Shown here one piece after another: positions 7,011 to 15,559 of a DNA stretch of 33,886 bases. The position numbers and the translations under genes are program-made. Source of the DNA: DASQPA01 sp035644215 (lineage in GTDB: Bacteria; Acidobacteriota; Thermoanaerobaculia; Multivoradales; UBA5704). Numbering within the stretch: position 1 is the stretch's first letter; every line of letters begins with the position of its first letter. The DNA lies in contig DASQPA010000219.1 of NCBI GenBank assembly GCA_035644215.1, positions 1 through 33,886 of the forward strand. Reading direction: 5' to 3'. Under the pieces are notes generated by a model. The model ran no database searches and was not told the origin of the DNA. It saw only the letters and a list, made by a program, of their open reading frames with translations.

Positions 7011-10000
7011 ATGCGACGCTGGCTTCCTCTGGCCCTCGTTCTGCTGATCGGTTCTACCCTGGACGTCTCGGCCCAGACGGCGTCCCTGGTGCGGGACATC
7101 GATCCGGGTCCTCCCGACCCGCTTGCCCACCCTTCCTCCGACCCGTCCGGCCTCCAGGCGGTAGGCGGCCGGGTCTTCTTCTCCGCGGACACGACCAGCC
7201 TCGGCACCGAGCCCTGGGCGAGCGACGGCACGGCGGCCGGCACGACCCTCCTCGCGGACGTCTGCCCGGGGGAGTGCGGCGCCGATCTCCAACCGGTCGG
7301 CACGGCCGGCGGCCTTCTCCTCTTCGCGGCCACGGTTCCCGGGGGTGGGGCGCCCGCGCTCTGGCGCACGGACGGCACGCGGGCCGGGACCTTCCTCTTG
7401 ACCGGCGGCGCCGCGGCGCTCCAACTCTCCCAGACCTCCGACCGCCACTTCTTCGCCACCGCGGTCGGCAACCTCCTCTATCTCGCCGCCTGCACCGCGC
7501 CTGACTTCCAGCAGTGCGGGCTGTGGAGGAGCGACGGCAGCCAGCCGGGCACCCGGTTCGTCGCCGCCCCGGCCAACGGGATCGGCACCATGACCACCTT
7601 CCACGGCCGGCCCTTCTTCCTGGCGGGCGGAACCCAGGCCCACCCGGGGCTGTGGACGAGCGACGGCACCGCCGGCGGGACCGTCCAGGTGGCCGCCCTG
7701 CCCGCTCACGCCGACTCGCTCGTCGCGACCGCCGACCGGCTCTTCTTCTTCGTCGTCCAGTTCCCGTCCGCCCAGCCCGTCCAGCTCTGGACGAGCGACG
7801 GCACGCGGGCGGGGACGGTCCGGCTCGCGTCCTTCCCGCCGTACCACGATCCCAACCGGCGGATCTTCCGGGCGATCGGCAACCGGCTCTACTTCGTCGC
7901 CGACGACGGGGTCCACGGAGCCGAGATCTGGGCGAGCGACGGGACGCCGGGCGGGACGCTGCGGATCACCGACCTCGCGCCGAGCGATCCGTTCGGCGAT
8001 GCCTTCGCCTCCCGCCTTCTGCCCTCCCAGCTGGAGGCCCTCGGCAACCGGCTGCTCTTCGTGGTCTCGGACGTCCAGGCCAACCGGCTGTACCAGACCG
8101 ACGGCACGCCGGGATCGACCGCCCCCGTGGGGGACGTCTCCCCGCTCGAGACCTCGCCCCTGGTCCGCGTGGGGAGCCGCCTCGTCTTCGCCGGCTTCGA
8201 CCGCGCCCGCGGCGACGGCGCCTGGAGCACCGATGGCACGACCGCCGGGACCCAGCCCCTCTGCCGTGACCACTGCGGCGAGATCCTCCTCCCTCCCCAG
8301 CCGCTCTTCGGCGCCGCCTTCTTCATCGCCGGTGACTTGAGCGCCGGCCTCACGACGAGCGTCTGGAAGAGCGATGGGACGCCTGCCGGCACCCGCCGCT
8401 TCACCGACGTCGACATCGGCAACCCGCATCCCGCCAACCGGGAGCTGGCCGCGGCGGGCGGCCGGGTGTTCTTCCCCGGCTACGACGGCCACGGCCAGGA
8501 GCTGTGGGTGAGCGACGGCCGGTCGGGAGGGACGCACCTGGTGGCCGACCTCTCGGCCGATGGCGCGAACGCCTCTCCGGAGAGCCTGGCAGGCCTGGGG
8601 GACCAGCTCTTCTTCACCGCCTGCGACGGCCGGAGCAGCGAGGTCTGGGCGAGCGGGGGGACCGCCGCGAGCACCCTGCCGCTGACCGCGCTCGGCGCCC
8701 CCTGCTACTCCAATCGTCCCACGGCCCTGACCGCGGCCGGCAACTCGCTCTTTTTCTTCGCGCCGACGATCTCCGGGCCCGCGCTCTGGAAGACGGACGG
8801 CACCCCCGGCGGCAGCCAGAGCGTCCTCGCGCTCGCCGGCCTCCTCGGCCCTCTCGTCCCGTACCGGGGACAGGTGCTCTTCCTCCGGCAGGCGGGGAAC
8901 GACGGCCAGATCTGGACGAGCGATGGGACGACCGCGGGGACCCGTGCCCTGCTGACCGTCTCCGGCCTCCGCCTGCCCCGGAACCTGGCCGTGATCGACG
9001 ACGCGATCTACCTCGACGGCTTGGGAGCGACTGCACCGTGCGAGCTCTGGAAGAGCGACGCCACCGGGGCGACCCCCGCGCTGCTCCTCACCGCCGACCT
9101 CTGCGACCTCCCCCTGCGCCTCGTCCACGCCGGCTCGGCCACCGTCGTCCTCGCCCCCGACGGGCTCTGGGCGACCGACGGCACGGTCGGCGCCGGTACC
9201 CTCCGGCGGATCGCCGATTTCAACGAGGACCAGGACGACCCGCCGTCCGATCTCGTCGAGCTCCAGGGGAAGGCCTACTTCTTCGCCGAGGACGAGGCGG
9301 GGAGCCGCTCGCTGTGGACGAGCGACGGCACCCCCGCCGGCACGCTCCCCGTCAAGCCGTTCCCCCGGCTCTCGTCGGACACCCCTCCCGACCCGGCCCA
9401 GCTCACGGTCCTCGGCGGACGGCTCTACTTCGTCGAGCGCGACGACGCGCATGGGAACGAGCTGTGGACGAGCAATGGCACCCCGGAGGGGACCGTCCTG
9501 GTGGCGGACGTGGCGCCGGGGCCGGGCTCCGCGGCGATCACGAGCCTCACCGCCGCCGCCGGCCGGCTCTTCTTCGCCGCCGCCGACGGGGTCCACGGCA
9601 ACGAGCTGTGGACGAGCGACGGCACCGCCGCCGGCACCCATCTCGTCGAGGATCTGGCGCCGGGTCCGGCCTCCTCCGCGCCGCGCGAGCTCCACGCCGT
9701 GGGAGACCGCCTCTACTGGAGCGCCGACGACGGCCTCCAAGGCCGCGAACTGTGGAGCCTCTCGCTGGCCGGCCCCGCCGGCTGCCAGCCCTCCGACACC
9801 CATCTCTGCCTCTCCGCCAACCGCTTCCAGGTGGAGATCGCCTGGACCGACTTCCAGGGCCACACCGGGGTGGGCCATGCCGTGCCGCTCACCGCCGACA
9901 CCGGCTATTTCTGGTTCTTCGATCCGGCGAACGTCGAGACCGTGGTCAAGGTCCTCGACGCCCGCGCCCTCAACGGGGCCTTCTGGGTCTTCTATGGCGC

Positions 10001-10550
10001 CCTCTCCTCGGTCGAGTACACGATGACCGTCATCGACACCCAGACCGGCCTCACCCGCCGCTATCAGAATCCCTCCGGCCAGCTGGCGAGCGTCGGCGAC
10101 ACCCACGGCTTCGGCCCCCTCGGGGCGTTCGACACCAAAGCGGCCGTCGTCCAAGCCAAGCCCGGCCCCGATCCACAGGTGTCCGCCCGCACCGAGCCGG
10201 CCGCGGCGACCGGGAGCTGCAGCCCGGGGCCGCAGCAGCTCTGTCTGAACGGCGGCCGCTTCGCGGTCACCGCCGCCTGGAAGGACTTCCAGGGGAACAC
10301 CGGCACCGGCACCGCGGTCGCGTTGACCGGCGATACCGGCTATTTCTGGTTCTTCGCCTCCACCAACGTCGAGGTGGTGCTGAAAGTCCTCGACGGCCGC
10401 GGCTTGAACGGCAAGTTCTGGGTCTTCTATGGAGCGCTGTCGAGCGTCGAGTACACCCTGACCGTCACCGACACCCAGACCGGGGCGGTCAAGACCTACA
10501 AGAATGCCTCGGGGCAGTTCGCGAGCGTCGCGGATACCGGGGCGTTCTGA
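7011..10550 (+). CDS. Second ELWxxDGT-repeat surface protein with two C-terminal TGYFWFF modules
   Basis: A 1,179-aa protein, tandem paralogue of the gene at 3405. It starts with a signal peptide (MRRWLPLALVLLIGSTLDVS, then AQ) followed by TASLVRDIDPGP. About 18 [EP]-[LIVA]-W-x-[ST]-DGT-x-x-GT units run to residue ~915 (e.g. LWTSDGTAGGT, IWASDGTPGGT, ELWTSDGTAAGT), alternating with RLFF or RLYF strands. The C-terminal modules start at C925 and C1070 and match the first protein's modules closely; the last modules of the two proteins differ at only about five of ~100 residues, while the ELWxxDGT parts have diverged far more. The ATG has AGGAAG upstream. The toxin-like gene starts 20 nt after its stop, so the two are probably co-transcribed. 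The likely location is the cell surface or secreted; ligand and role are unknown. Confidence 0.9.
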   Translation: MRRWLPLALVLLIGSTLDVSAQTASLVRDIDPGPPDPLAHPSSDPSGLQAVGGRVFFSADTTSLGTEPWASDGTAAGTTLLADVCPGECGADLQPVGTAGGLLLFAATVPGGGAPALWRTDGTRAGTFLLTGGAAALQLSQTSDRHFFATAVGNLLYLAACTAPDFQQCGLWRSDGSQPGTRFVAAPANGIGTMTTFHGRPFFLAGGTQAHPGLWTSDGTAGGTVQVAALPAHADSLVATADRLFFFVVQFPSAQPVQLWTSDGTRAGTVRLASFPPYHDPNRRIFRAIGNRLYFVADDGVHGAEIWASDGTPGGTLRITDLAPSDPFGDAFASRLLPSQLEALGNRLLFVVSDVQANRLYQTDGTPGSTAPVGDVSPLETSPLVRVGSRLVFAGFDRARGDGAWSTDGTTAGTQPLCRDHCGEILLPPQPLFGAAFFIAGDLSAGLTTSVWKSDGTPAGTRRFTDVDIGNPHPANRELAAAGGRVFFPGYDGHGQELWVSDGRSGGTHLVADLSADGANASPESLAGLGDQLFFTACDGRSSEVWASGGTAASTLPLTALGAPCYSNRPTALTAAGNSLFFFAPTISGPALWKTDGTPGGSQSVLALAGLLGPLVPYRGQVLFLRQAGNDGQIWTSDGTTAGTRALLTVSGLRLPRNLAVIDDAIYLDGLGATAPCELWKSDATGATPALLLTADLCDLPLRLVHAGSATVVLAPDGLWATDGTVGAGTLRRIADFNEDQDDPPSDLVELQGKAYFFAEDEAGSRSLWTSDGTPAGTLPVKPFPRLSSDTPPDPAQLTVLGGRLYFVERDDAHGNELWTSNGTPEGTVLVADVAPGPGSAAITSLTAAAGRLFFAAADGVHGNELWTSDGTAAGTHLVEDLAPGPASSAPRELHAVGDRLYWSADDGLQGRELWSLSLAGPAGCQPSDTHLCLSANRFQVEIAWTDFQGHTGVGHAVPLTADTGYFWFFDPANVETVVKVLDARALNGAFWVFYGALSSVEYTMTVIDTQTGLTRRYQNPSGQLASVGDTHGFGPLGAFDTKAAVVQAKPGPDPQVSARTEPAAATGSCSPGPQQLCLNGGRFAVTAAWKDFQGNTGTGTAVALTGDTGYFWFFASTNVEVVLKVLDGRGLNGKFWVFYGALSSVEYTLTVTDTQTGAVKTYKNASGQFASVADTGAF

Positions 10551-10570
10551 AGCCGAATGGGGGTGCTCTG

Positions 10571-11785
10571 ATGCCGGAAGGACCCAGAAAGATCGCGCCG
10601 CACGTGGCGCGAGTGATTCAGGCGACCCTGGGACCGCGCGTCGTGCCCGGCGCTCGCCCTCCCGCCCCACACGTCGCAGCCGCGATCGGCTCTACCCGTG
10701 GGGCCCTGCCGCATCCGGCACCACGGGCTGCCGGTGCGGGCCAGGGCGCTCGTACTCCGTCACGTGCGGTCGTTGCGCTCGCCCGTTTGGCACCCGCCTC
10801 GCGGCCACCGCTCGCCCCGCACGTCGCGAGGGCCCTGGGAACGCACGCGGCGCAGGCCCGACCGGCACCGGCGGCAGGCGCCACGAGGCCCGCGGCTCCT
10901 CATGTCCAGGCTGCGCTCACCCGGAACGGACGCCCGGCCTCGGTGCAACCCGCGATGCGCTCGCGGGTCGTCCAGCGCATGGAATACGAGTACGAAGGCC
11001 CCAACGAGGAGTTCGACGAGGAGATCCACGAGAAGGACGAATACGGCAACACGGTCTACAAAGAGCCGGAGGGCGGTTGGGACGCCTACGGCAAGGGGCT
11101 CGAGGAAGACTACCGACAGCAGATGGAGTGGGAGGAGCAGCAGAAGAAATACGAGGAAGAGTACGAGGCGCCGACCGTGGACGAGCTGATCAAGCTCCAG
11201 GAGCAGATCTACGAAGAAACCTACGGAACGGCGATCCAGGTCGCCCAGCAATTCGGCAAGCCAGGCTACCTCGCGGCGGTGCACTACCTGGCGAAGCTCG
11301 ACCAGCGGAGCATCCCGAACGCAGACCGGCTGCTGGCCAACTTCGTCCAGGCGATGCAACAGAACCAGTATGCCTACGCGAGCGGCTACCTGTTCCAGAT
11401 CCAGCAGACCTTTAAGCTCGAGGAAGACGGTTTCAAGCTCCTCCAGGTCGAGCCCAGCCTCTACGAGTTGATCGGAGAGAACCGCTTCGGCGACACGCTG
11501 GTGCGCGATCCGAACTCCGGACGAACCGTGATCGTCGAGATCAAGAACTGGACGGGCTATCTCAAGGGTGCGGCCAAGAAAAGCTCGCTGGAGGTGAAGC
11601 ACGAGCGCGAGGAGGAGCGCAGGAACCAGCTCGAGGGCTTGATCGAACAGTTGGAGCGCTACTTCAAGACCGGCAAGGACGTCCTCTTCATCTGGAAGGG
11701 CCAACTGGCGATCGACGTGATGCTGAGCCTCGGCAAGCTCAAGAACGAACACCAAGGGCGCTTCCGGTTCAAGACAGCCTCCTGA
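10571..11785 (+). CDS. Putative polymorphic toxin: PHV repeats, VVQRM junction, PD-(D/E)XK-like nuclease C-terminus
   Basis: A 404-aa protein in three parts. Residues 1-132 are Ala/Pro/Arg-rich and disordered, with four PHV-x-x-[AV]-[IL] motifs (H11, H34, H84, H111). VVQRM at 133-137 marks a junction; N-terminal PHV repeats ending in VQRM are a layout I associate with polymorphic toxins and contractile-injection cargo (from memory). Residues 138-200 are very acidic and Tyr-rich. Residues ~200-404 form a mostly helical domain in which FGDTLV (D308), VIVEIKNW (E323, K325) and QLEGLIEQLERYF follow the D...ExK...Q order of restriction-endonuclease-like nucleases. A DNase or RNase toxin is therefore plausible but not shown. 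No signal peptide is present, so delivery by a specialised system is implied. No immunity gene is recognisable next to it. The start is tentative because only a weak G-rich site precedes ATG 10571; an ORF open further upstream is a shadow of the previous gene. Confidence 0.7.
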   Translation: MPEGPRKIAPHVARVIQATLGPRVVPGARPPAPHVAAAIGSTRGALPHPAPRAAGAGQGARTPSRAVVALARLAPASRPPLAPHVARALGTHAAQARPAPAAGATRPAAPHVQAALTRNGRPASVQPAMRSRVVQRMEYEYEGPNEEFDEEIHEKDEYGNTVYKEPEGGWDAYGKGLEEDYRQQMEWEEQQKKYEEEYEAPTVDELIKLQEQIYEETYGTAIQVAQQFGKPGYLAAVHYLAKLDQRSIPNADRLLANFVQAMQQNQYAYASGYLFQIQQTFKLEEDGFKLLQVEPSLYELIGENRFGDTLVRDPNSGRTVIVEIKNWTGYLKGAAKKSSLEVKHEREEERRNQLEGLIEQLERYFKTGKDVLFIWKGQLAIDVMLSLGKLKNEHQGRFRFKTAS

Positions 11786-11820
11786 ACCCTCCTGCCGACT
11801 GCCGCCTGCGGGGAGCGACC

Positions 11821-12181
11821 TTCGCGGCGGACGACGGCCTCCATGGCCGCGAGCTGTGGACCCAGGCCTTCTGGGTCTTCTACGGCGCCTTCTCCTCTGT
11901 CCAGTACACAATGACGGTGACCGACATCCAGAGCGGAGCGCACGGGCCTTCGTAGAGACGTCCCCAGCCGCCGTCCGGGACCTCCCCGGAACCACCGCAG
12001 TCGGGGCGTCTCCGCAGGCCGGGGACACTGAGATCTCGGCAGCGTTGGAGACGCCCCGACGGCGCGGTAACGGCAAGGATTTCGATAGCGCGAGGGGCGA
12101 CAGGAATCTCCGTCTGCGACCCGATTTCTTCACAGCCTCTCCGGGACGTTCGCGAGCGTCGTGGATACCGGGGCGTTCTAA
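11821..12181 (+). pseudogene. Decayed ELWxxDGT/TGYFWFF-module gene remnant split by an insert
   Basis: Bases 11821-11955 translate to a fragment that reads FAADDGLHGRELW (end of an ELWxxDGT unit), joins directly to AFWVFYGAFSSVQYTMTVTD (second half of the C-terminal module) and ends at TAG 11953. About 65 residues normally found between these parts are missing. Bases 12134-12181 encode SLSGTFASVVDTGAF and a stop, which is the extreme end of the same module. Between them lie ~178 bp unrelated to the module, containing a 14-bp inverted repeat. There is no start codon or ribosome site, so I call this a remnant of a third paralogue. It fills most of the 392-bp space between the toxin gene and the converging AcvB-like gene, whose stop overlaps it. 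Confidence 0.8.
12000..12060. repeat. 14-bp perfect inverted repeat inside the pseudogene insert
   Basis: GTCGGGGCGTCTCC (12000-12013) and GGAGACGCCCCGAC (12047-12060) are exact reverse complements separated by 33 bp. A similar GAGACGTCCCC lies at 11955-11965. The element sits in the segment that interrupts the module remnant, so it could be the core of a small non-autonomous mobile or REP-like element. As RNA it would form a strong stem-loop and could also serve as a transcription stop for either flanking gene. Confidence 0.7.
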
Positions 12182-13638
12182 TTCCGCTTCGGCTTCGGCG
12201 CCCCCTCTGGAGCCGGAGCGTCCTTCGGCCGCAGGCCGGCTTCTTTCAGGATGCGGTCGGTGATGATGTTCACGTCGCGGTTGAAGCCGTGCCCCCCGGG
12301 GACCCCGAGGCGGACCGCGGTGCCGGGAGGGAGGCGCGTGCACGGGCTGTCCTTCTCCGCGTTCGCATAGACGCAGAGCGCCGGGCTCCCCTGCAAGCGC
12401 GGGATCTCCGGCAGCACCGGAAGGTCCGGCCGCTTCGGCCGGTCGCTCATCCAGCCGCCGAAATTGAAGTCGAAGGTCGCCTCCTTGTCCGGCCCCACCA
12501 GGGCGACGAGGGAGACCCGCGCCCGCAGCTCGGGAGGCAGGCGGGAGACCATGAAGGGGAGCACGTCGGCACCCTGTGAATAGCCGACGAGGATCGCCTT
12601 GCTCTTCCCCCAGGCCTTGAAGTAGTGCTCCAGGATGCGGGCGAGGTCGCGGGCGGTGCCCTCGGGGTCGCGCGGGGTCCAGAAATAGGTCAGGGCGTCG
12701 AGGCCGACGACCGGCACGGCGAGGTCGGCTAGGCGGCGGCCGAGCTTGCGGTCGAGCCCCACCCAGCCGCCGTCGCCGGAGAGGATGACCGCGAAGGCGT
12801 CCTTGGCCACCCCTTCGGCCGGGATCTCGACCAGTGGCAGGTCCTGGAGATCGCCCCGCGCCGCCGCGGTCGCCGCCTCCTTCTGGCGGGTGGCGCCAAA
12901 GCTGTCGAAGGCCTGGTGCAGGAGAGCGAAATCCTCCGGAACGGATGCCGCGGAGGCCGCCGATGCCGCCGACACCGCCGGGACAGAAAGGAGCTTGGCC
13001 GCAGGAATGGGCGCCAGGAACTCCTTGGCGCTTCCCTCCGGGCAGGCCGGCCCGTCGAGGACGATCCACGGGCTCTCCAGCCGGGTCGCCGGCTCCAGCT
13101 TGATTCCCGTGCCGGCCCACTTGCGATCGGCGTGCAGGTCGTTGCCCGGGCAGAACGGCCGCTGGACCTGGATCACCGGGCAGAAACCGACCGTCACCGC
13201 CCCCTGGAAGGTCGAGGGCGGCGCCTGGGCGAGGGTGGCGTAGGCCAGGGTCGCGCCCGTGGCATCCCCCACCAGGAGGGGCGGGATGTAGCGCGGTACT
13301 TCGAGCTTCTGCTCGACGAAATGGGAGAGGGTCTCCAGGTCGGCCGCCGGATAGCTGCAGCTGGCGCCGCTCTTCTCGGTCGTCGCAAGATAGTGCTGGA
13401 CGTCGACGACGACCACCAGGGTGCCCCAGGCGGTGAGCTCACCGGCCATTTTGGCCGTTCCCGTGCTATCCGCGGCAGCGGAGAGGAGCAGGACCACCTG
13501 CGACGGCGGGCCGGCCGGCCGGTGGACCGGCAGGGTGCCGAAGCGCCCGAACTGGAGGCTGGCCGGGGGGGCGGCAGCCGCGGAGGGGGGGGTGCCCTGG
13601 AGCAGGAGCGCCAGGAGAATCCCGAGAGCCTGGATCAT
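12178..13638 (-). CDS. acvB: AcvB/VirJ-family exported alpha/beta hydrolase
   Basis: A 486-aa protein with a short hydrophobic signal-like start (MIQALGILLALLLQG). The C-terminal half (~residues 275-470) matches the VirJ domain: LSGDGGW (287-292), GYSQGAD with the probable nucleophile S354, and a late GGHGF with H450. AcvB of Agrobacterium is a periplasmic lysyl-phosphatidylglycerol hydrolase, and VirJ corresponds to its C-terminal half; the two-domain length here fits AcvB rather than VirJ. The N-terminal half has a similar fold, but its nucleophile elbow reads VGDATGA with no serine, so it is probably non-catalytic. The gene converges on the pseudogene remnant and is divergent from the protease gene (79 bp apart). 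GGAG lies 7-8 nt before the ATG. A lipid-hydrolase role is by homology; no lysyl-phosphatidylglycerol synthase gene is visible here. Confidence 0.82.
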   Translation of the reverse strand: MIQALGILLALLLQGTPPSAAAAPPASLQFGRFGTLPVHRPAGPPSQVVLLLSAAADSTGTAKMAGELTAWGTLVVVVDVQHYLATTEKSGASCSYPAADLETLSHFVEQKLEVPRYIPPLLVGDATGATLAYATLAQAPPSTFQGAVTVGFCPVIQVQRPFCPGNDLHADRKWAGTGIKLEPATRLESPWIVLDGPACPEGSAKEFLAPIPAAKLLSVPAVSAASAASAASVPEDFALLHQAFDSFGATRQKEAATAAARGDLQDLPLVEIPAEGVAKDAFAVILSGDGGWVGLDRKLGRRLADLAVPVVGLDALTYFWTPRDPEGTARDLARILEHYFKAWGKSKAILVGYSQGADVLPFMVSRLPPELRARVSLVALVGPDKEATFDFNFGGWMSDRPKRPDLPVLPEIPRLQGSPALCVYANAEKDSPCTRLPPGTAVRLGVPGGHGFNRDVNIITDRILKEAGLRPKDAPAPEGAPKPKRN

Positions 13639-13717
13639 GTCGTCGTCTCCATTCCGGGGGATGGCAGGCTTGCAAGAGGCTTACCCGGGCCGCGGCCGGC
13701 GGGATATCCTGCGGTGT

Positions 13718-15532
13718 ATGAAGCGAATCGTCACCGGCGTTGCCCTCTCCCTGCTCGCCTCCCTCCCCTCCCCGCCTGCCGGCGCCCAGCGCATCCCGCC
13801 GGCCCTGGCGACCGGGGTGGTGGACGAGTCGCTCTCCCCAGCGCTCCCGCGCCACGCCTTCGAGGCCGCCGGCGCCGCGCCCCTCGCCCGCCTGGCGCCG
13901 GCCGCGGTCGCCGTCCCCGAGCGGCTGGCGGCGCTCGCCGACTGGAACCGGAGCGGGCAGCGGCCGCGGCGCAACGGCTTCCCGCGCGACCTGCCGGCCG
14001 GCCCGGCCGTCGACCTCGGCGCCCTGCTCCGCGCCCGGGCCGGCGAGACGCTCGCCGGCGGGGTGGTGGCCGACGCCGGAGCCGAGCGGGTGTGGGCCGC
14101 CCAGCTGCGGATCGACGGAGCCTGGCGCCTGCGTCTCCATCTCACCCAGGTCCACCTGCCCCCCGGCTCGCGCCTCTGGGTCTATGGGGGGGGTGGGGAG
14201 GGCGGCCGCGCCGTCGGTCCGCTCGGCCTCGACGCCGCCGCTCGCGAGCTGTGGACCCCGAGCGTCGGCGGTGGCGCCCTCACCCTGGAAGTCCACGTGC
14301 CGGCCCGGGCGAACGTCCCCTTCGGCCAAGCGGCCGGCTTCCGCCTCGACCGGGTCCTGGAGCTCGTCGAGCTCGACGCCCAGGGGGTGCCGTTGCCCCT
14401 TGCCAAGGCCGTCCCGGCCTGCCTGGTCGATGCGACCTGCATCGCCGACAGCCGCTTCCACGGCATCGACAACGTGCGGAAGGCGATCGCCCTCCTCGGC
14501 CACGTCGACGCGTCCGGCTTCGGCGCCGAGTGCACGGGCGCGCTCTTGAACGACACCGACGACACGACGACGATCCCCTACCTCCTGACCGCCAACCACT
14601 GCCTGAGCGGCCCCAACGAGGCGGCGAGCCTCGAAGTCTTCTTCGACGTCAAAACCGCGGCCTGCAACGGCGCCGCCCCCAACCTCGACACCCTGCCGCG
14701 GGTGAACGGCGCCACCCTTTTAGCGACCAGCGGGCAGAGCGATTTCACCCTCCTCCAGCTCTCCCGCTTTCCGGACAACCGGCGTTTCCTCCTCGGCTGG
14801 GACGCGCGACCGGAGGTGCTGGTCAACGGCACCCCGGTCCACCAGGTCTCCCACCCCTTCGGCCGGCCGCAGTCCTACAACGAGGCCTTCTTCGAGAGCC
14901 AGCCGCGCCACCTCTGCTCGCCGGCGGACGAGGGGGGCATCCCGATCAACGACCTCTCCAAGTTCATCTACCTGCACCCGACCTTCGGCGGCACCTTCGT
15001 AGGCAGCTCGGGCTCGCCGGTCCTCCTGGACGGCGGCCTCGTCGTCGGCCAGCTCACCGACGGCTGCGGTCCCGACCCCTCGAACGGCTGCGACTACCGA
15101 AACGACTGCGCCAACGGCGCCTTCTCCGCCACCTACCCGCAGATCGCCAGATGGCTCGACCCCCGCGCCGCCGGCGCCACCTCCTCCTGCATCCCCGACG
15201 ACACCAGCCTCTGCCTGAACGACGGCCGTTTCCGCGTCCGCATCCAGTGGACGACCGCGACCGGCACCGGCGCCGGCCACGCCGTGACGCTCACCGGTGA
15301 CACCGGCTATTTCTGGTTCTTCGCCCCCACCAACGTCGAGGTGGTGACCAAGGTCTTGAACGCCTGCGCCCTGGGTTCCCGCTACTGGTTCTTCGCCGGC
15401 GGCCTGACCAACGTGAAAGCGGTGATCACGGTGACCGACACCAAGACCGCCGCCGTCCGCACCTACGTCAATCCTCAGGGAACGGCGTTCCAGCCGATTC
15501 AGGACACGTCGGCGTTTGAGACCTGCCCGTAA
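13718..15532 (+). CDS. Exported trypsin-like serine protease with C-terminal TGYFWFF module
   Basis: A 604-aa pre-pro-protease. Signal peptide: MKRIVTGVALSLLASL, with cleavage near AGA-Q. Residues ~25-235 form a propeptide or beta-rich region (RLHLTQVHLPPGSRLWVYG resembles N-terminal domains of lysyl-endopeptidase-like proteases). The catalytic domain (~236-480) carries TANHC (H294), SDFTLL (D342) and GSSGSP (S431), an intact triad in the order of family S1. Many cysteines (C235, C241, C272, C295 and others) suggest disulfides and extracellular action. Residues 491-600 are one copy of the module also found at the ends of the ELWxxDGT and LamG proteins (LCLNDGRF, DTGYFWFF, KVLN, ITVTDTKT), ending DTSAFETCP. 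ATG 13718 is chosen because it gives the signal peptide; the ORF is open further upstream but only as antisense of the acvB-like gene. Substrate unknown. Confidence 0.88.
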   Translation: MKRIVTGVALSLLASLPSPPAGAQRIPPALATGVVDESLSPALPRHAFEAAGAAPLARLAPAAVAVPERLAALADWNRSGQRPRRNGFPRDLPAGPAVDLGALLRARAGETLAGGVVADAGAERVWAAQLRIDGAWRLRLHLTQVHLPPGSRLWVYGGGGEGGRAVGPLGLDAAARELWTPSVGGGALTLEVHVPARANVPFGQAAGFRLDRVLELVELDAQGVPLPLAKAVPACLVDATCIADSRFHGIDNVRKAIALLGHVDASGFGAECTGALLNDTDDTTTIPYLLTANHCLSGPNEAASLEVFFDVKTAACNGAAPNLDTLPRVNGATLLATSGQSDFTLLQLSRFPDNRRFLLGWDARPEVLVNGTPVHQVSHPFGRPQSYNEAFFESQPRHLCSPADEGGIPINDLSKFIYLHPTFGGTFVGSSGSPVLLDGGLVVGQLTDGCGPDPSNGCDYRNDCANGAFSATYPQIARWLDPRAAGATSSCIPDDTSLCLNDGRFRVRIQWTTATGTGAGHAVTLTGDTGYFWFFAPTNVEVVTKVLNACALGSRYWFFAGGLTNVKAVITVTDTKTAAVRTYVNPQGTAFQPIQDTSAFETCP

Positions 15533-15559
15533 GCAGACCGAGTCGATTTATCCTGCTCC

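Noticed and set aside
3644..7504. A 1,286-codon plus-strand frame overlapping the first ELWxxDGT gene and running into the second
   Set aside because: Arg/Pro-rich, no domain, and it crosses the stop of one real gene and the start of the next. It is a frame-shifted shadow.
8504..10570. Upstream extension of the toxin-like gene, open in frame for ~690 codons
   Set aside because: This part is the shadow of the ELWxxDGT gene in another frame. The residue composition changes sharply at the ATG at 10571.
5958..10670. A 1,570-codon open frame on the minus strand opposite the two ELWxxDGT genes
   Set aside because: The plus strand encodes recognisable families with signal peptides; the antisense translation is low-complexity Gly/Ala/Arg/Glu with no known domain. 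Long antisense frames are expected with this GC content and codon bias.
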